From Nioella halotolerans (GTDB lineage Bacteria > Pseudomonadota > Alphaproteobacteria > Rhodobacterales > Rhodobacteraceae), in contig QVQC01000001.1 of assembly GCA_003428585.1 (NCBI GenBank), positions 1-64,000 on the forward strand: a DNA stretch of 64,000 bases, read 5' to 3'. The position numbers were made by a program, and so were the translations under genes. Under the pieces are notes generated by a model, which saw only the letters and a list, made by a program, of their open reading frames with translations, had not been told where the DNA came from and did not search any database. How positions within the stretch are numbered: position 1 is the stretch's first letter; each line of letters opens with the position of its first letter. This document shows, in pieces, positions 50,514 through 59,463 of this stretch.

Positions 50514-51923
50514 CTACCCTTTCAGCCGCCCCGGCAGCCCGTGGGCCCAGGCGCTGATCGTGCCCGCGCCAAGGCAGACCACGATGTCGCCCGGCCGTGC
50601 CTCTGCCCGCACCAGCCGTTCCAGGTCGTCCTCGGACTTTATGGCAAGGGCGTGGCGGTGGCCATGGGCGACCAGCCCGGCCACGAGGTCATCACGGCTG
50701 GCGCCCGGGATGGGCTCTTCCCCGGCGGCGAAGACCTCGGCGATGGCGACAACATCGGCCTCGTTGAAACAGGTGCAGAAATCGTCGAACAGCGAGGACA
50801 GGCGGCTATAGCGGTGCGGCTGGTGCACCGCGATGACGCGCCCGCCGGCCTCCGCCCCGATGGCCTGCCGCGCGGCTTTCAGAACGGCGGCGATTTCCAC
50901 CGGGTGGTGGCCGTAATCGTCGATCACGGTGATCCCGTTCACCTCGCCCACCTTGGTGAAACGCCGGTTGACGCCCTTGAACCCGGCCAGCGCGGCGCGG
51001 ATCTCCGCCGCCTTCATGCCCAGATGGCGCGCCACCGCGACGGCAGCCAAGGCGTTGGACACGTTGTGATCGCCCGGCATCGGCAGGGTGCAACCGTTGA
51101 TGGCGTGCCCCTCCGGCAAGCGGATATCGAAACGCGCCACGCCGCCCGCATAGGTCAGGTTCACCGCGCGCACATCGGCCTGCGCGTTGAACCCGTAGGT
51201 CACCACGCGGCGATCGGTGATCCTACCCACGAGGCTTTGCACCTCCGCATGGTCGGTGCAGGCCACGACCAGCCCGTAAAAGGGGATATTGGAGGCGAAA
51301 TCGAGGAAGCCCTGCCGCAGCCGGTCGAAATCGCCCCAGTGTTCCATGTGCTCTGGGTCGATATTGGTGATGACGGCGATGGTCGCGGGCAGGCGGTTGA
51401 AGCTGCCGTCGCTTTCATCGGCCTCGACCACCATCCAGTCGCCCTGCCCGACCCGCGCGTTGGACCCATAGGCGTGGATGATGCCGCCGTTGATCACCGT
51501 GGGATCGACCCCGCCCGCATCCAGCAGCGTCGCCACCATCGTCGTCGTCGTCGTCTTGCCGTGGGTGCCGGCAATGGCGATGTTCGATCGCAGGCGCATC
51601 AGTTCGGCCAGCATCTCGGCCCGGCGCACGACGGGCAGGCCGCGGGCGCGGGCCGCGTCAAGCTCCGGGTTGCCGGGCTTGATCGCGGACGAGATCACCA
51701 CGACCTCCGCGCCGTCGAGGTTTTCCGCGCTCTGCCCGATGAAGATGCGCGCGCCGAGGCGTTCCAGCCGTTCGGTCAGCTTCGAGGGCTTCAGGTCCGA
51801 CCCCTGCACGGAATAGCCGTGGTTCAGCAGCACCTCGGCGATGCCCGACATGCCGATGCCGCCGATCCCGACGAAATGGATGGCGCCCAGTTGCGTGGGC
51901 AGCTTGGTGGCGGCGGCGTTCAT
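50514..51923 (-). CDS. murC: UDP-N-acetylmuramate--L-alanine ligase MurC
   Basis: 469 residues. ATP-dependent ligase adding the first amino acid of the peptidoglycan stem. The N-terminal Rossmann motif is [19 protein letters not shown], the ATP loop [14 protein letters not shown], the central motif EADESDGSF and the C-terminal [10 protein letters not shown] with HQPHRYSRL. Overlap with murG by ATGA on one side and immediate coupling to the unknown gene on the other place it in the core operon. An upstream frame extension into murG text is rejected. Confidence 0.97.
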   Translation of the reverse strand: MNAAATKLPTQLGAIHFVGIGGIGMSGIAEVLLNHGYSVQGSDLKPSKLTERLERLGARIFIGQSAENLDGAEVVVISSAIKPGNPELDAARARGLPVVRRAEMLAELMRLRSNIAIAGTHGKTTTTTMVATLLDAGGVDPTVINGGIIHAYGSNARVGQGDWMVVEADESDGSFNRLPATIAVITNIDPEHMEHWGDFDRLRQGFLDFASNIPFYGLVVACTDHAEVQSLVGRITDRRVVTYGFNAQADVRAVNLTYAGGVARFDIRLPEGHAINGCTLPMPGDHNVSNALAAVAVARHLGMKAAEIRAALAGFKGVNRRFTKVGEVNGITVIDDYGHHPVEIAAVLKAARQAIGAEAGGRVIAVHQPHRYSRLSSLFDDFCTCFNEADVVAIAEVFAAGEEPIPGASRDDLVAGLVAHGHRHALAIKSEDDLERLVRAEARPGDIVVCLGAGTISAWAHGLPGRLKG

Positions 51924-53035
51924 GCGGTGTCCTTTTCGGTATCTTCTGTCCCGGCCAACCCCTCGACCAGCGCCACCAGCCGCTCCGTCGCGTCCGGCAG
52001 GCCGACCGACAGCGCGGCCTGCGCCATCTGGTTGGCGGCGTCGGGCTGGCGCAGCACCGAGGCGATGGCCTCCGACACCGCTTCGGGCGTGAAGCGGCTT
52101 TCCGGAATGCGGATGGCCCCGCCCACCTCGACCAGCGCTTGCGCATTGGCGCTCTGGTGGTCGTTGGCGGCGGCCGCGTAGGGCACGAGGATCGCCGGCC
52201 GCCCGATGACCGAGATATCGGCCACCGTGGAGGCGCCGGCGCGGCTGATCACGAGTTGTGCCTCCGTCAGGCGGCGGGGGATGTCGCGGAAGAAGGGGGC
52301 GACCTCGCAATCGACGACGGTCTCGTAATAGGCGGCGATGACGCGATCCTCGTCCTCGGGGCGCGCCTGCTGGGCCACGCGCAGGTGCCGGCGGATCTCG
52401 TCCGGCAGAAGCGCGATCGCCTCGGGCACCACGTCGGCGAGGATCCGCGCGCCCTGGCTGCCACCGAAGACGAGCAGGCTCATCGGGTAGTCGCCGGGCG
52501 GGATGTAGGCGGCGCCCGCGCGCTCCAGCACCGCGGCGCGCACAGGGTTGCCCGTGTGCTCGCCCGTCACGTCCTTGGGCAGCTCGGTGGGCCGGATGCC
52601 GCAGGCCACCGCGTCGACGCGGCGCGCGAAGAGGCGGTTGACGCGTCCCAGAATGCCGTTCTGTTCATGGATCATGCGCGGGCGCCGAGTCAGCCACGCC
52701 GCCGCCAGCGCCGGAATCGTCGGGTAGCCGCCGAAGCCCACGACCACCGCCGGTTTATCGCGCAGCATCGACCACGTCGCGGCGGCGATTCCGCCGAGGA
52801 TGCGGAACGGCGCGGCCAGCTTCGCCGCGATCCCCCCGCGCGCAAAGCTGGCGGAGGCGACCTGACGGACCTCGACCACGTGCGGGAAGCCGCCGGCATA
52901 GCGCGCGCCGCGCGCATCCGTCGAAAGCCGCACCCGCCAGCCCTTGCGCGTCATGGCCTCGGCCAGCGCCTGCGCGGGGAACATGTGCCCCCCGGTGCCG
53001 CCAGCCGCGATGATCAATAAGGGCGCCTTCGCCAT
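51920..53035 (-). CDS. murG: Lipid II synthase MurG (UDP-GlcNAc transferase)
   Basis: 371 residues. Peripheral membrane glycosyltransferase (GT28) adding GlcNAc to lipid I. Signature segments are [58 protein letters not shown] and the donor-site [17 protein letters not shown] with [13 protein letters not shown]. It starts four bases after ftsW and overlaps murC by ATGA. Confidence 0.97.
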   Translation of the reverse strand: MAKAPLLIIAAGGTGGHMFPAQALAEAMTRKGWRVRLSTDARGARYAGGFPHVVEVRQVASASFARGGIAAKLAAPFRILGGIAAATWSMLRDKPAVVVGFGGYPTIPALAAAWLTRRPRMIHEQNGILGRVNRLFARRVDAVACGIRPTELPKDVTGEHTGNPVRAAVLERAGAAYIPPGDYPMSLLVFGGSQGARILADVVPEAIALLPDEIRRHLRVAQQARPEDEDRVIAAYYETVVDCEVAPFFRDIPRRLTEAQLVISRAGASTVADISVIGRPAILVPYAAAANDHQSANAQALVEVGGAIRIPESRFTPEAVSEAIASVLRQPDAANQMAQAALSVGLPDATERLVALVEGLAGTEDTEKDTA

Positions 53036-53039
53036 GCTC

Positions 53040-54206
53040 TCACCTGTGCCGGTTCAGAAGGATATCGCCGATCTCGCCCTGCGGACGCGAACGGGTGAGG
53101 GCCAGAAGCATCCCCACCGCGAGTCCCGTCGCGATCAGCGACGAGCCACCGTAGGACACGAAGGGCAGCGTCATGCCCTTCGCGGGCATCAGGCGCACGG
53201 CGACACCCATGTTGATGATGGATTGCAGCGCGAAAAGCGCCGCAAGCCCGGTTCCGGCCAGCCGGGTAAAGGGGTCGCGTTCCTTCATCAACCGCAAAAA
53301 CGCGCGCATCGCCACGGTGGCGAAAAGCGCGATGATCACCAGCACGAGGACCAGCCCGTATTCCTCTGCCGCGACGGCGATGATGAAATCGGTATGCGCA
53401 TCGGGCAGTGTCCACTTGACCGAGCCTTCGCCCAGCCCGGTGCCGAAGACGCCGCCCTCGCGGATCGCGTTGGCGGCATAGGCCAGCTGCGTGTTGGGAT
53501 CGACCTCTGCCGAAAGGAACCCGTCGATGCGCCGCGCCACGTGGTCAGAGTTCGAATAGGCAAACACGCCGCCAAGGATGACCAGCGCCGCGACCAGCAT
53601 CAGCACCGCGATCGGCGCCCCGGCCACGAAATACATCACCGCCCATGCAAAGAGGATCAGCGCCGCCTGCCCGTAATCGGGCTGCACCACAAGGAACCCC
53701 ACCGCCACCGCCATTACCAGCAAGGACACCGCCTTGCCCGGCGGTCCGGCGACATCCTGGTTGGCGGCGATCATCCACGCGGTGAAGATCACGAAGACCG
53801 GCTTGAGGAATTCCGCCGGCTGCACCGAGGCGAAGCCAAGCGAATACCACCGCGTCGCACCCTGCCCGAAATCCGTGCCGAAGACCGGCAGCAGGGCCAG
53901 CGCCGCGAACGCCCCGAAAAAGCCCAACACCCCGAACCGGCGGACCTGCGCGGGGCGCAGCATCGAGGCGAGCACCATCACGATCAGCGCGAGACCACCG
54001 AAAAAGGCTTGCCGGTTGACGTAGTAGAAGGGCGCTTCCCCATTGCGTTCGGCCAAAGGCGGCGAGGCCGCGAATCCCAGCAGCAGGCCGATGAGGAACA
54101 GGGCCAGAATGCAGGTCAGGGTGATCCTGTCCACGGTCCGCCACCAGCGGGGCAGAATCGCCTCGCCCGATTGCACGAGAACCGTGCCATGCGCCATTTC
54201 CGTCAT
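53040..54206 (-). CDS. ftsW: Septal peptidoglycan glycosyltransferase FtsW
   Basis: 388-residue SEDS-family protein with ten membrane helices. It polymerises septal glycan together with the class B penicillin-binding protein FtsI. The catalytic aspartate region is [14 protein letters not shown], and later conserved segments are [17 protein letters not shown] and [14 protein letters not shown]. It heads the block that continues with murG and murC. Its promoter must lie between 54207 and the strong terminator at 54349-54385, which insulates it from the small gene upstream. Confidence 0.96.
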   Translation of the reverse strand: MTEMAHGTVLVQSGEAILPRWWRTVDRITLTCILALFLIGLLLGFAASPPLAERNGEAPFYYVNRQAFFGGLALIVMVLASMLRPAQVRRFGVLGFFGAFAALALLPVFGTDFGQGATRWYSLGFASVQPAEFLKPVFVIFTAWMIAANQDVAGPPGKAVSLLVMAVAVGFLVVQPDYGQAALILFAWAVMYFVAGAPIAVLMLVAALVILGGVFAYSNSDHVARRIDGFLSAEVDPNTQLAYAANAIREGGVFGTGLGEGSVKWTLPDAHTDFIIAVAAEEYGLVLVLVIIALFATVAMRAFLRLMKERDPFTRLAGTGLAALFALQSIINMGVAVRLMPAKGMTLPFVSYGGSSLIATGLAVGMLLALTRSRPQGEIGDILLNRHR

Positions 54207-54539
54207 GCCTGCCGCCCGATACTGCCTGTTTGTGCCCGGTTGTCCGGGTCTGGACCCTACTCTAGCGCGAATTGCCCCAAGGGGCTAGGGAAATGCCATT
54301 TCGCATGGCGCGGGCAGCAGGCATTTGCCGGGACGCAGGGATTGACAAGAAAAAAACCGCCGCGCTCCGGGGCTGGAGGCGGCGGCAGGTATGCGCGTCG
54401 TCCGCTGGGATGGCCGGGGCCCGGCAGGCAGAACCGGGAACCCGAGGCAAAGGCAGTGCGCGAAGGTCAAAGGGGACAGGCCCTTCGCGTCAATGGTCAG
54501 CCATCCGGGGAATGCGACCGCAGGCAGTAAGACGGCGGG
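54207..54539. other. 333-base spacer between the small SOS-type gene and ftsW
   Basis: It contains the minus-strand terminator at 54349-54385, the ftsW promoter region (54207-54348) and about 154 bases (54386-54539) without a reading frame. The latter can fold on the minus strand (arms GCGAAGG and CCTTCGC among others). It is either the 3-prime untranslated region of the small gene or an unannotated small RNA that ends at the terminator. Confidence 0.5.
54349..54385 (-). terminator. Strong Rho-independent terminator upstream of ftsW
   Basis: Seven-base arms (54357-54363 CCGCCGC and 54379-54385 GCGGCGG) with a GC-rich loop. On the minus strand the stem is followed by seven U (A run at 54350-54356). 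It ends transcripts coming from the small gene at 54540-54662 and prevents read-through into ftsW. Confidence 0.88.
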
Positions 54540-54662
54540 TCAGATGAACCCGGGCAAGTGCAGGACACCAAGCGTCATGACGCCGATTGCGATGACCCCG
54601 GCGAAATCCTGCAAGAGCGAGTCATGCGAGGTGGCAAGAACCTGTCTGATCTGTGCAAGCAT
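54540..54662 (-). CDS. 40-residue one-helix peptide, candidate SOS-induced division inhibitor (SidA-like)
   Basis: Below the size of most gene calls but well supported: ATG at 54662, AGGAAACGGAAACG upstream, coherent codon use and its own terminator. The product starts MLAQIRQVLATSHDSLLQ, then one hydrophobic helix (FAGVIAIGVMTLGVLHLPGF), so it is a small inner-membrane protein. A GTTC-N7-GTTC LexA-type operator lies 70-84 bases upstream of the start. The next gene downstream is ftsW. Caulobacter SidA, a 29-residue one-helix SOS peptide, blocks division by binding FtsW/FtsN. Homology to SidA is not evident from sequence; the proposal rests on size, topology, operator and location. Similar short peptides appear to be common in Rhodobacterales. 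Confidence 0.7.
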   Translation of the reverse strand: MLAQIRQVLATSHDSLLQDFAGVIAIGVMTLGVLHLPGFI

Positions 54663-54699
54663 CGTTTCCGTTTCCTGAACATCTGGTCCGCGTGTTAAC

Positions 54700-54761
54700 G
54701 CTTTGTTCTCACACTTGGGCGGCAAAAGCAAGAACTTTATGAGAACATTTGAGAACAAAGC
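54700..54761. repeat. Perfect 12-bp inverted repeat around the LexA-type operator
   Basis: GCTTTGTTCTCA (54700-54711) and its exact reverse complement TGAGAACAAAGC (54750-54761) are 38 bases apart. The right arm includes one GAAC half site and the left arm the mirror GTTC. It could be a cooperative operator, a hairpin in RNA or a second regulator's site. Confidence 0.7.
54732..54746 (-). promoter_or_regulatory. LexA-type (SOS) operator upstream of the 40-residue peptide gene
   Basis: GAAC (54732-54735), seven bases, GAAC (54743-54746); read on the minus strand this is GTTC-N7-GTTC, the same element that covers the lexA promoter at 18593-18618. A third GAAC (54753-54756) follows after six bases. 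Half sites and spacing match exactly; binding is predicted, not shown. Confidence 0.68.
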
Positions 54762-54871
54762 GGCACAAATGGTTAATGGACGGCGTATACGGAAGATGGG
54801 CTTGTCGGCACCCATCAGCCCCCGTCGGCCGGGGCCCGGACCTCGATTTTGTAAAAACCGATGCGGGGAGG

Positions 54872-54930
54872 TGGTGCGGGTGGAAGGACTAGACCCCCCA
54901 CGCCTTGAGGCGCCAGACCCTGATTTCTAC
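54872..54930 (-). pseudogene. Degenerate 3-prime fragment of a tRNA-Leu gene (possible att remnant)
   Basis: The forward strand starts TGGTGCGGGTGGAAGGACT, which is the complement of a CCA end, acceptor strand and T arm of an alphaproteobacterial tRNA-Leu. It continues through a variable-arm-like palindrome (CGCCTTGAGGCGCC) to an anticodon region that would read CAG. The match stops inside the anticodon stem, and the T loop is mutated (CTAGAC where CTCGAAC is expected). It is therefore not a working tRNA. Such 3-prime tRNA fragments are typical scars of integrases that use tRNA genes as attachment sites, and the DNA to its right looks accessory. Confidence 0.5.
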
Positions 54931-55202
54931 GAAAACCGATATAAGTCAACAGGTTAGACTTGACATTTCGCAGGACATAACGGAAACGAACCGTGAAAGC
55001 GCGAAACGGTGTTTACGCGCGGCACACGCCTTACAGACCCGGCAACACCCAGCACCCGAGTGATCCCGACCGTTGGGCCTGGAACTTGACCGCGCGCTGC
55101 GGTACGCCGCGCACTGATCGAGGTAAGTTCGCTTGGAAGCGCGATGGCCTATTGTTGCGACCATCGCTGGCAACAGACCAGTGTCCGCAACGTGGGGACG
55201 CA

Positions 55203-55277
55203 ATGAACCGGATCATTTACATCGTAGGCTTTGTCGTCATCTTCCTGATCATCTTGGGCTTTCTTGGCCTGCGCTGA
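55203..55277 (+). CDS. 24-residue membrane peptide
   Basis: MNRIIYIVGFVVIFLIILGF followed by LGLR: one hydrophobic helix with a basic end. The ATG at 55203 has GGGGA at good spacing. Similar tiny one-helix peptides of the pattern IIYIVG-x-VVI---L-FFGLR occur widely in alphaproteobacteria, often near stress genes, but their role is unknown. A longer frame upstream is low quality and rejected. It lies 123 bases before another small membrane protein. Confidence 0.65.
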   Translation: MNRIIYIVGFVVIFLIILGFLGLR

Positions 55278-55400
55278 TCGTAGAACCGCAGCTAAACAGC
55301 AATGACGGATTGACCTGGGAATAGACTCCGGAATCTGAGTTCTATCGAGATTGTAGCTGCTTCTTCCTGTACATTTTGCCCCAAAAGAGAGACATCTCCA

Positions 55401-55559
55401 ATGAATACAATTCTGATTATCATTGTCCTGCTTTTGGTGTTCGGCGGGGGCGGCGGCTACTACGGGTATAACCGCTATGGCACGCGTGGTCTCGGTGGAG
55501 TCCTCGGCTTGCTGCTTGTCGTCCTGATCGCCCTCTGGTTTCTCGGCGTGCTTGTTTAA
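55401..55559 (+). CDS. DUF3309-like small membrane protein
   Basis: 52 residues, below common length cut-offs. Two hydrophobic segments (TILIIIVLLLVFGGGGGYYG and LGGVLGLLLVVLIALWFLGV) are joined by a Gly/Tyr-rich turn (YYGYNRYGTRG), the layout of DUF3309 proteins. The ATG at 55401 has a GAGAGA sequence upstream. Family members are tiny inner-membrane proteins of unknown function, often multi-copy in alphaproteobacteria. Confidence 0.7.
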   Translation: MNTILIIIVLLLVFGGGGGYYGYNRYGTRGLGGVLGLLLVVLIALWFLGVLV

Positions 55560-55754
55560 GCTGCGCACAGCTGGATTTGGGCGCCAAGATTGGTCTGGGC
55601 CTGACACTTGCGAGGCCGAAGCGTTCAAGGTTTTGCCACGTTGGAAAAGGCGAATGCAGATTGGCAGACATCATTCCTGCGAGGCAATCCATCTTCGCCG
55701 CAAAGCCATGGGGATGCCGAACCCAAGGCATTTCCGTCAAACCGGAGAATTAGT

Positions 55755-56510
55755 ATGTGTTGGAGCGGGGAAGCGTCGGCAGTACTGGCAGTTGTAGGCA
55801 TAACTACCACCGCTTATGCCGCCTACAGGAAAGAACCGGCGCCGTTGTGGATGGCGCTCGGCTATTTCTCGTCAATGGAACTTTTACAGGCCTTCACATA
55901 CCCGGTCATCGATCAATGCTCGCTCCCCTCGAATCAGGTCGCCACTCTTCTGAGCTACTTGCACATCGTATTCCAGCCATTCTTCATCAACATGCTGTCG
56001 ATGTACTTCATACCAAATGCTGTTCGCGAGAGGATCCAGTGGCCGGTTTATACAGTCTGTTTTGCTTCGGCAGTCGTCATGCTTTTGCAGCTTTACCCGT
56101 TCGAGTGGGCAGGGTCATGTCCACTGGGCCGCGGGCTGTGTGCTGACCAGCTTTGCTCGGTTTCCGGAGAGTGGCATATCGCCTGGGATGTTCCGACGAA
56201 CGGCATGCTGAATTTCATTACTGTCGATTCCTGGGCTTCTTTCCTGAGCATTTATCCCACCTATTTCATTGTCGGAATCTTGCTGCCCTTCGTCTACGGC
56301 TCATGGCGGTTTACCGTGTACCATTTCCTGGTCGGACCGCAATTGGCCATGCTCCTGACCAGCAACCCCAATGAAGTGGCCGCGATTTGGTGCCTGCTAT
56401 CAATCGGAATTCTGCTTCTTGTCGTGAAGACGCCGATAAGGCGCTTCATGTTCGTGAAATCCTGGTGGTTGTGGCCAGGAAGACTCGGTCGAAAACGAAG
56501 CGATGTCTGA
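55755..56510 (+). CDS. DUF5765-like membrane protein
   Basis: 251 residues from the ATG at 55755 with GGAG seven bases upstream. It begins MCWSGEASAVLAVVGITTTA and has six or seven membrane helices. Conserved-looking segments are ALGYFSSMELLQAFTYPVID, LSYLHIVFQPFFINMLSM and CSVSGEWHIAWDVPTNG. The layout matches DUF5765-type proteins that begin MCWS; the family number is from memory and less certain than the similarity itself. Codon use is richer in A and T than in the core genes to the left, supporting an accessory origin. Function unknown. Confidence 0.6.
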   Translation: MCWSGEASAVLAVVGITTTAYAAYRKEPAPLWMALGYFSSMELLQAFTYPVIDQCSLPSNQVATLLSYLHIVFQPFFINMLSMYFIPNAVRERIQWPVYTVCFASAVVMLLQLYPFEWAGSCPLGRGLCADQLCSVSGEWHIAWDVPTNGMLNFITVDSWASFLSIYPTYFIVGILLPFVYGSWRFTVYHFLVGPQLAMLLTSNPNEVAAIWCLLSIGILLLVVKTPIRRFMFVKSWWLWPGRLGRKRSDV

Positions 56511-56821
56511 TCAGGTTTTCCATGCGAGGAGGGGAAGGACTGGAGGGCCATGTCCGGCAGGTGCTCGGCTGCGCACCCAAGCGCCTGCATTTTATTGTGC
56601 CCGGACTAACCTGCATCTGTGCGAGCGGACCGGAAAACCAGCAAGGTTCATCCCAATCACCGAGACGCTTGGCGTATCCGTCCGTTGGATCGTATCCGTC
56701 ACGGGCGGCAAAGGTCTCTCCGTTTCCACCTTGAACCGTGGACAGTCGCATCGCGTCAGGCCCGAAGATTCGGGTCCGAGCGTCTTACCTGGCCAGTACC
56801 GGCTCATTTACAGGGGTTCTT
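56511..56821. other. 311-base spacer before the esterase gene
   Basis: No gene recognised. Contains a short direct repeat, CGTATCCGTC, twice around 56665-56705, and ends with AGGGG, the ribosome site for the esterase. Confidence 0.45.
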
Positions 56822-57766
56822 ATGTCAGCATCTTCACCTACCGCCAATCGTCTCTCCGTAATGGAGAAATTCGGGACTGACCCCGGGTCGCTGAGTGCGG
56901 AGCTTTATGTGCCGGAGAACTTCCCGAAGAACGGCCCTCTTGTCGTGGTGCTGCATGGCAGCACCCAGTCGGCGGAGAGCTACGATACCGGATCGGGCTG
57001 GTCTGCTCTCGCCGAAGAATGCGGGCTGGCGCTCCTTTTTCCGGGGCAAAGACTGACCAACAATCTCATCGGTAGCTTCAACTGGTTCGAGACCGGCGAC
57101 AGCCAACGCGGCGGCGGCGAACCGCTCTCTATTCGGCACATGATCGCACAGGTCGTTGACGATCACGCGATCGACCGCTCGCGCGTCTTCATTACGGGCC
57201 TGTCCTCGGGCGGTGCCATGACATCCGTGATGCTGGCGACCTATCCGGACGTGTTCGCGGGAGGGGCGATCATCGCGGGTTTGCCCTACCGCAGCGCGGA
57301 CAACATGCTGGAGGCGATCATACGGATGAACGGCTATGGCAGTCCATCAGACAGCCAACTCGACTCGTTCGTGCGCGGGGCCTCGAAATTCTCGGGTCCG
57401 TGGCCGACGATTTCGGTCTGGCATGGCGACAGCGATACAACCGTCGACAATTCCAACGCCAGCGCGATCGTCCGGCAATGGCAGAAGATCCACAAGGTCG
57501 AAGGCCCGCCGACACGCGTCGAGACGGTTGACGGCTTCCCTCGGGAAGTCTGGTGCGACCCCGACGGGCGGGTGGTGATCGAGCACTACATCATCAAGGA
57601 CATGGGCCACGGCACGCCGATCAGTGCCGCGGGCGATGAAGGCCTGGGGGAAGAAGGCAAGTACATGCTGGAGGTTGGCATTTCCTCGACCCGCCACATC
57701 GCGGATTTCTGGGGTTTGACGCGGACCTGCTCAGTGAAACGGGCCGAACGGAAAACGGCCGCCTAG
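56822..57766 (+). CDS. PHB-depolymerase-family esterase
   Basis: 314 residues from the ATG at 56822, which has AGGGG five bases upstream; a longer frame to 56738 is less likely. Alpha/beta-hydrolase of the Esterase_PHB/LpqC group: strand and oxyanion segment PLVVVLHGSTQSAESYD, nucleophile elbow VFITGLSSGGAMTSVMLATY (GxSxG), acid-residue region ISVWHGDSDTTVDNSNA and a late HYIIKDMGHGTPIS with the catalytic His. Such enzymes cleave polyhydroxybutyrate or feruloyl/acetyl esters. No signal peptide is evident from this start, so it may act in the cytoplasm. Confidence 0.85.
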   Translation: MSASSPTANRLSVMEKFGTDPGSLSAELYVPENFPKNGPLVVVLHGSTQSAESYDTGSGWSALAEECGLALLFPGQRLTNNLIGSFNWFETGDSQRGGGEPLSIRHMIAQVVDDHAIDRSRVFITGLSSGGAMTSVMLATYPDVFAGGAIIAGLPYRSADNMLEAIIRMNGYGSPSDSQLDSFVRGASKFSGPWPTISVWHGDSDTTVDNSNASAIVRQWQKIHKVEGPPTRVETVDGFPREVWCDPDGRVVIEHYIIKDMGHGTPISAAGDEGLGEEGKYMLEVGISSTRHIADFWGLTRTCSVKRAERKTAA

Positions 57767-57985
57767 ATCGGCTCGTGTGTAAACCCGACATACCACCTCT
57801 CGCCGAATCCTTCACCGCGCGTCCCGGTCCGGCATAGAGGCATCGGCACGCACGACGAGCCGAAGCGGGCGAACGAGCGCCCTGCCGGGAAAATCCGCGC
57901 CAAGAAGGCCGACGAAAAGGACCGGAAGTAGGAGCGATGACAGCGGCGTAAGCCAAGGGTCAATCGGGCCTCCCTGTCCGCGGTA

Positions 57986-58765
57986 TCAGCGATAGACGAT
58001 CCCGCCGTCGGTGATGATCGCCTGACCTGTTATGTAGTCAGAATCCGGACCAGCGAGGTATGCGACCAACGCGGCCACGTCATCCGGGGTCTGCGCGCGG
58101 CCCAAGGCGATCCCGCCCACGTATTTGTCGTAAGTCTCGCCGATGGGGGCACCGGTCAATTCGGAAAACCGCTTGTCGATCTCGACCCACATGTCCGTTC
58201 CGACGATACCCGGGCAATAGGCGTTCACGGTGATGCCGTCGCTTGCATATTCCTTGGCTGCGGCCTGTGTCAGCGCGCGCACGGCGAATTTCGTCGCGGA
58301 ATAGACGCCCAGCATCTCAAAGCCATCATGACCGGCAATCGACGACGCATTGATGATCTTGCCCTTGTGACCCAGGGCCTTGAATTTCTCCGCCGCTGCC
58401 TGAATGCCCCAGAGAACACCCTGGATGTTGACTTTCAGGATCAGTTCCACATCCTCGGGCGTGACATCCGCGATCGGACCAACCTGGGCGATACCGGCGT
58501 TATTGACGATAATGTCGAACCCGCCGAGCGTCTTCTCGGCATGATCGACCGCAGAATGGACCTCGGCACGGTTGCTGACGTCGGCTTTGAACGTCGTGGC
58601 CTTGCGGCCAAGGTCTTCGATTTCGGCGGCGACTCCGGCCATCTTGTCGGAATTGATGTCGACAACGGCGATATCGGCACCGTCTTTTGCCAAACGCAAG
58701 GCGATGCCCCGTCCGATCCCTTGCGCCGCACCGGTCACAAGCGCCACTTTCCCTTTGAGTGTCAT
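57986..58765 (-). CDS. budC: Acetoin/diacetyl reductase (short-chain dehydrogenase)
   Basis: 259-residue classical SDR. Cofactor motif [19 protein letters not shown] with Asp in VVDINSDKM favouring NAD(H), [11 protein letters not shown], catalytic Ser in INASSIAG and [11 protein letters not shown] (Tyr-x-x-x-Lys). The whole sequence follows meso-2,3-butanediol dehydrogenase/acetoin reductases, including the C-terminal [20 protein letters not shown] and GQAIITDGG. It interconverts diacetyl, acetoin and butanediol with NADH. It stands alone on the minus strand in the accessory stretch; no other acetoin genes are nearby. Confidence 0.85.
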   Translation of the reverse strand: MTLKGKVALVTGAAQGIGRGIALRLAKDGADIAVVDINSDKMAGVAAEIEDLGRKATTFKADVSNRAEVHSAVDHAEKTLGGFDIIVNNAGIAQVGPIADVTPEDVELILKVNIQGVLWGIQAAAEKFKALGHKGKIINASSIAGHDGFEMLGVYSATKFAVRALTQAAAKEYASDGITVNAYCPGIVGTDMWVEIDKRFSELTGAPIGETYDKYVGGIALGRAQTPDDVAALVAYLAGPDSDYITGQAIITDGGIVYR

Positions 58766-59414
58766 TGAATTGTTCCCTTTGCTGTTTCGAACTGGGCCAG
58801 ACGGCCATCAGAATCGATCGCCATTTGACGGCAAAAGAAGCTCCCCAAGGCTAACTCGGATCAGCGTCCAGTCGTGAAACTTGGCATAGGTCCATTCGTC
58901 GATCCATCCGAGCCGGGCCTGAACACCTAGCAGGCGGAGAGCCCTGCGTCGATCAGGGGCTGGCGCCTGCAAGCGCGTCCGTCTTCCGCCTGCTGACCTT
59001 TTGCGACCTCTTAGACGTATCCATGACCGATATGTGCGAGCTGGGCAAACCGCCGCGTTGCAAGAACGCCGCCACGCTTACGACGCTCAAGCGCGTTCTG
59101 GGCAAGAAGAAGATCGGGCACCTCGACCGGCAGAAGCTGATCGACTACGGTCATATCGTCGAGACGGGGCTGGCAGAACAAGCCCGCCCGAGAGCGTCTT
59201 CGACTTCGTGCCGGGGATCACCGCCGTGACCCGGTCGACGCCGCAGTAGCTCGCTCGGCCGGTTCATGTCCTTGCCGCTTATCGAGCAGGTATTTCCAGC
59301 CAAGTAGCGGCGTTGCAAGCTGGTGGGTCTGCTCCTGCCGGCAGAGACGAAGAGACTGCCCTTCGCCGCGCACATGCGCAAGCAACAATCAATCCGTCGG
59401 CGGAACTGAAGGTA
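58766..59414. other. Gene-poor 649-base stretch containing the integrase remnant
   Basis: Apart from the remnant at 59023-59181 nothing was recognised. Stop codons and shifted frames are frequent, and the text looks like decayed coding DNA. Confidence 0.5.
59023..59181 (+). pseudogene. Remnant of a tyrosine-type integrase (core-binding domain)
   Basis: A short frame reads AATLTTLKRVLGKKKIGHLD followed by RQKLIDYG, which resembles the N-terminal SAM-like core-binding domain of phage and island integrases (TLT-LKR-LG---IG-LDR--LIDYG). The similarity fades after about 50 residues, and no catalytic domain with the Arg...His-x-x-Arg...Tyr pattern is found in the following 250 bases. It would be the fossil of a mobile element, matching the tRNA-Leu fragment at 54872-54930. 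Confidence 0.45.
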
Positions 59415-59428
59415 TTGACCTAGATCAG
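59415..59428 (+). promoter_or_regulatory. FNR/FnrL-like box upstream of the DUF6544 operon
   Basis: TTGACCTAGATCAG matches the FNR-type palindrome TTGA-N6-TCAA at seven of eight core positions. It is 36 bases before the ATG at 59464, so it could overlap the promoter. Single, unverified site. Confidence 0.4.
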
Positions 59429-59463
59429 TGACTGCATCTTTTCTCACGATCTACCATCAACAC

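Noticed and set aside
54703..54957. 84-codon plus frame upstream of the small membrane peptides
   Set aside because: Its second half is the translation of the tRNA-Leu fragment, a well-known kind of false protein (VEGLDPPRLEAPDP pattern).
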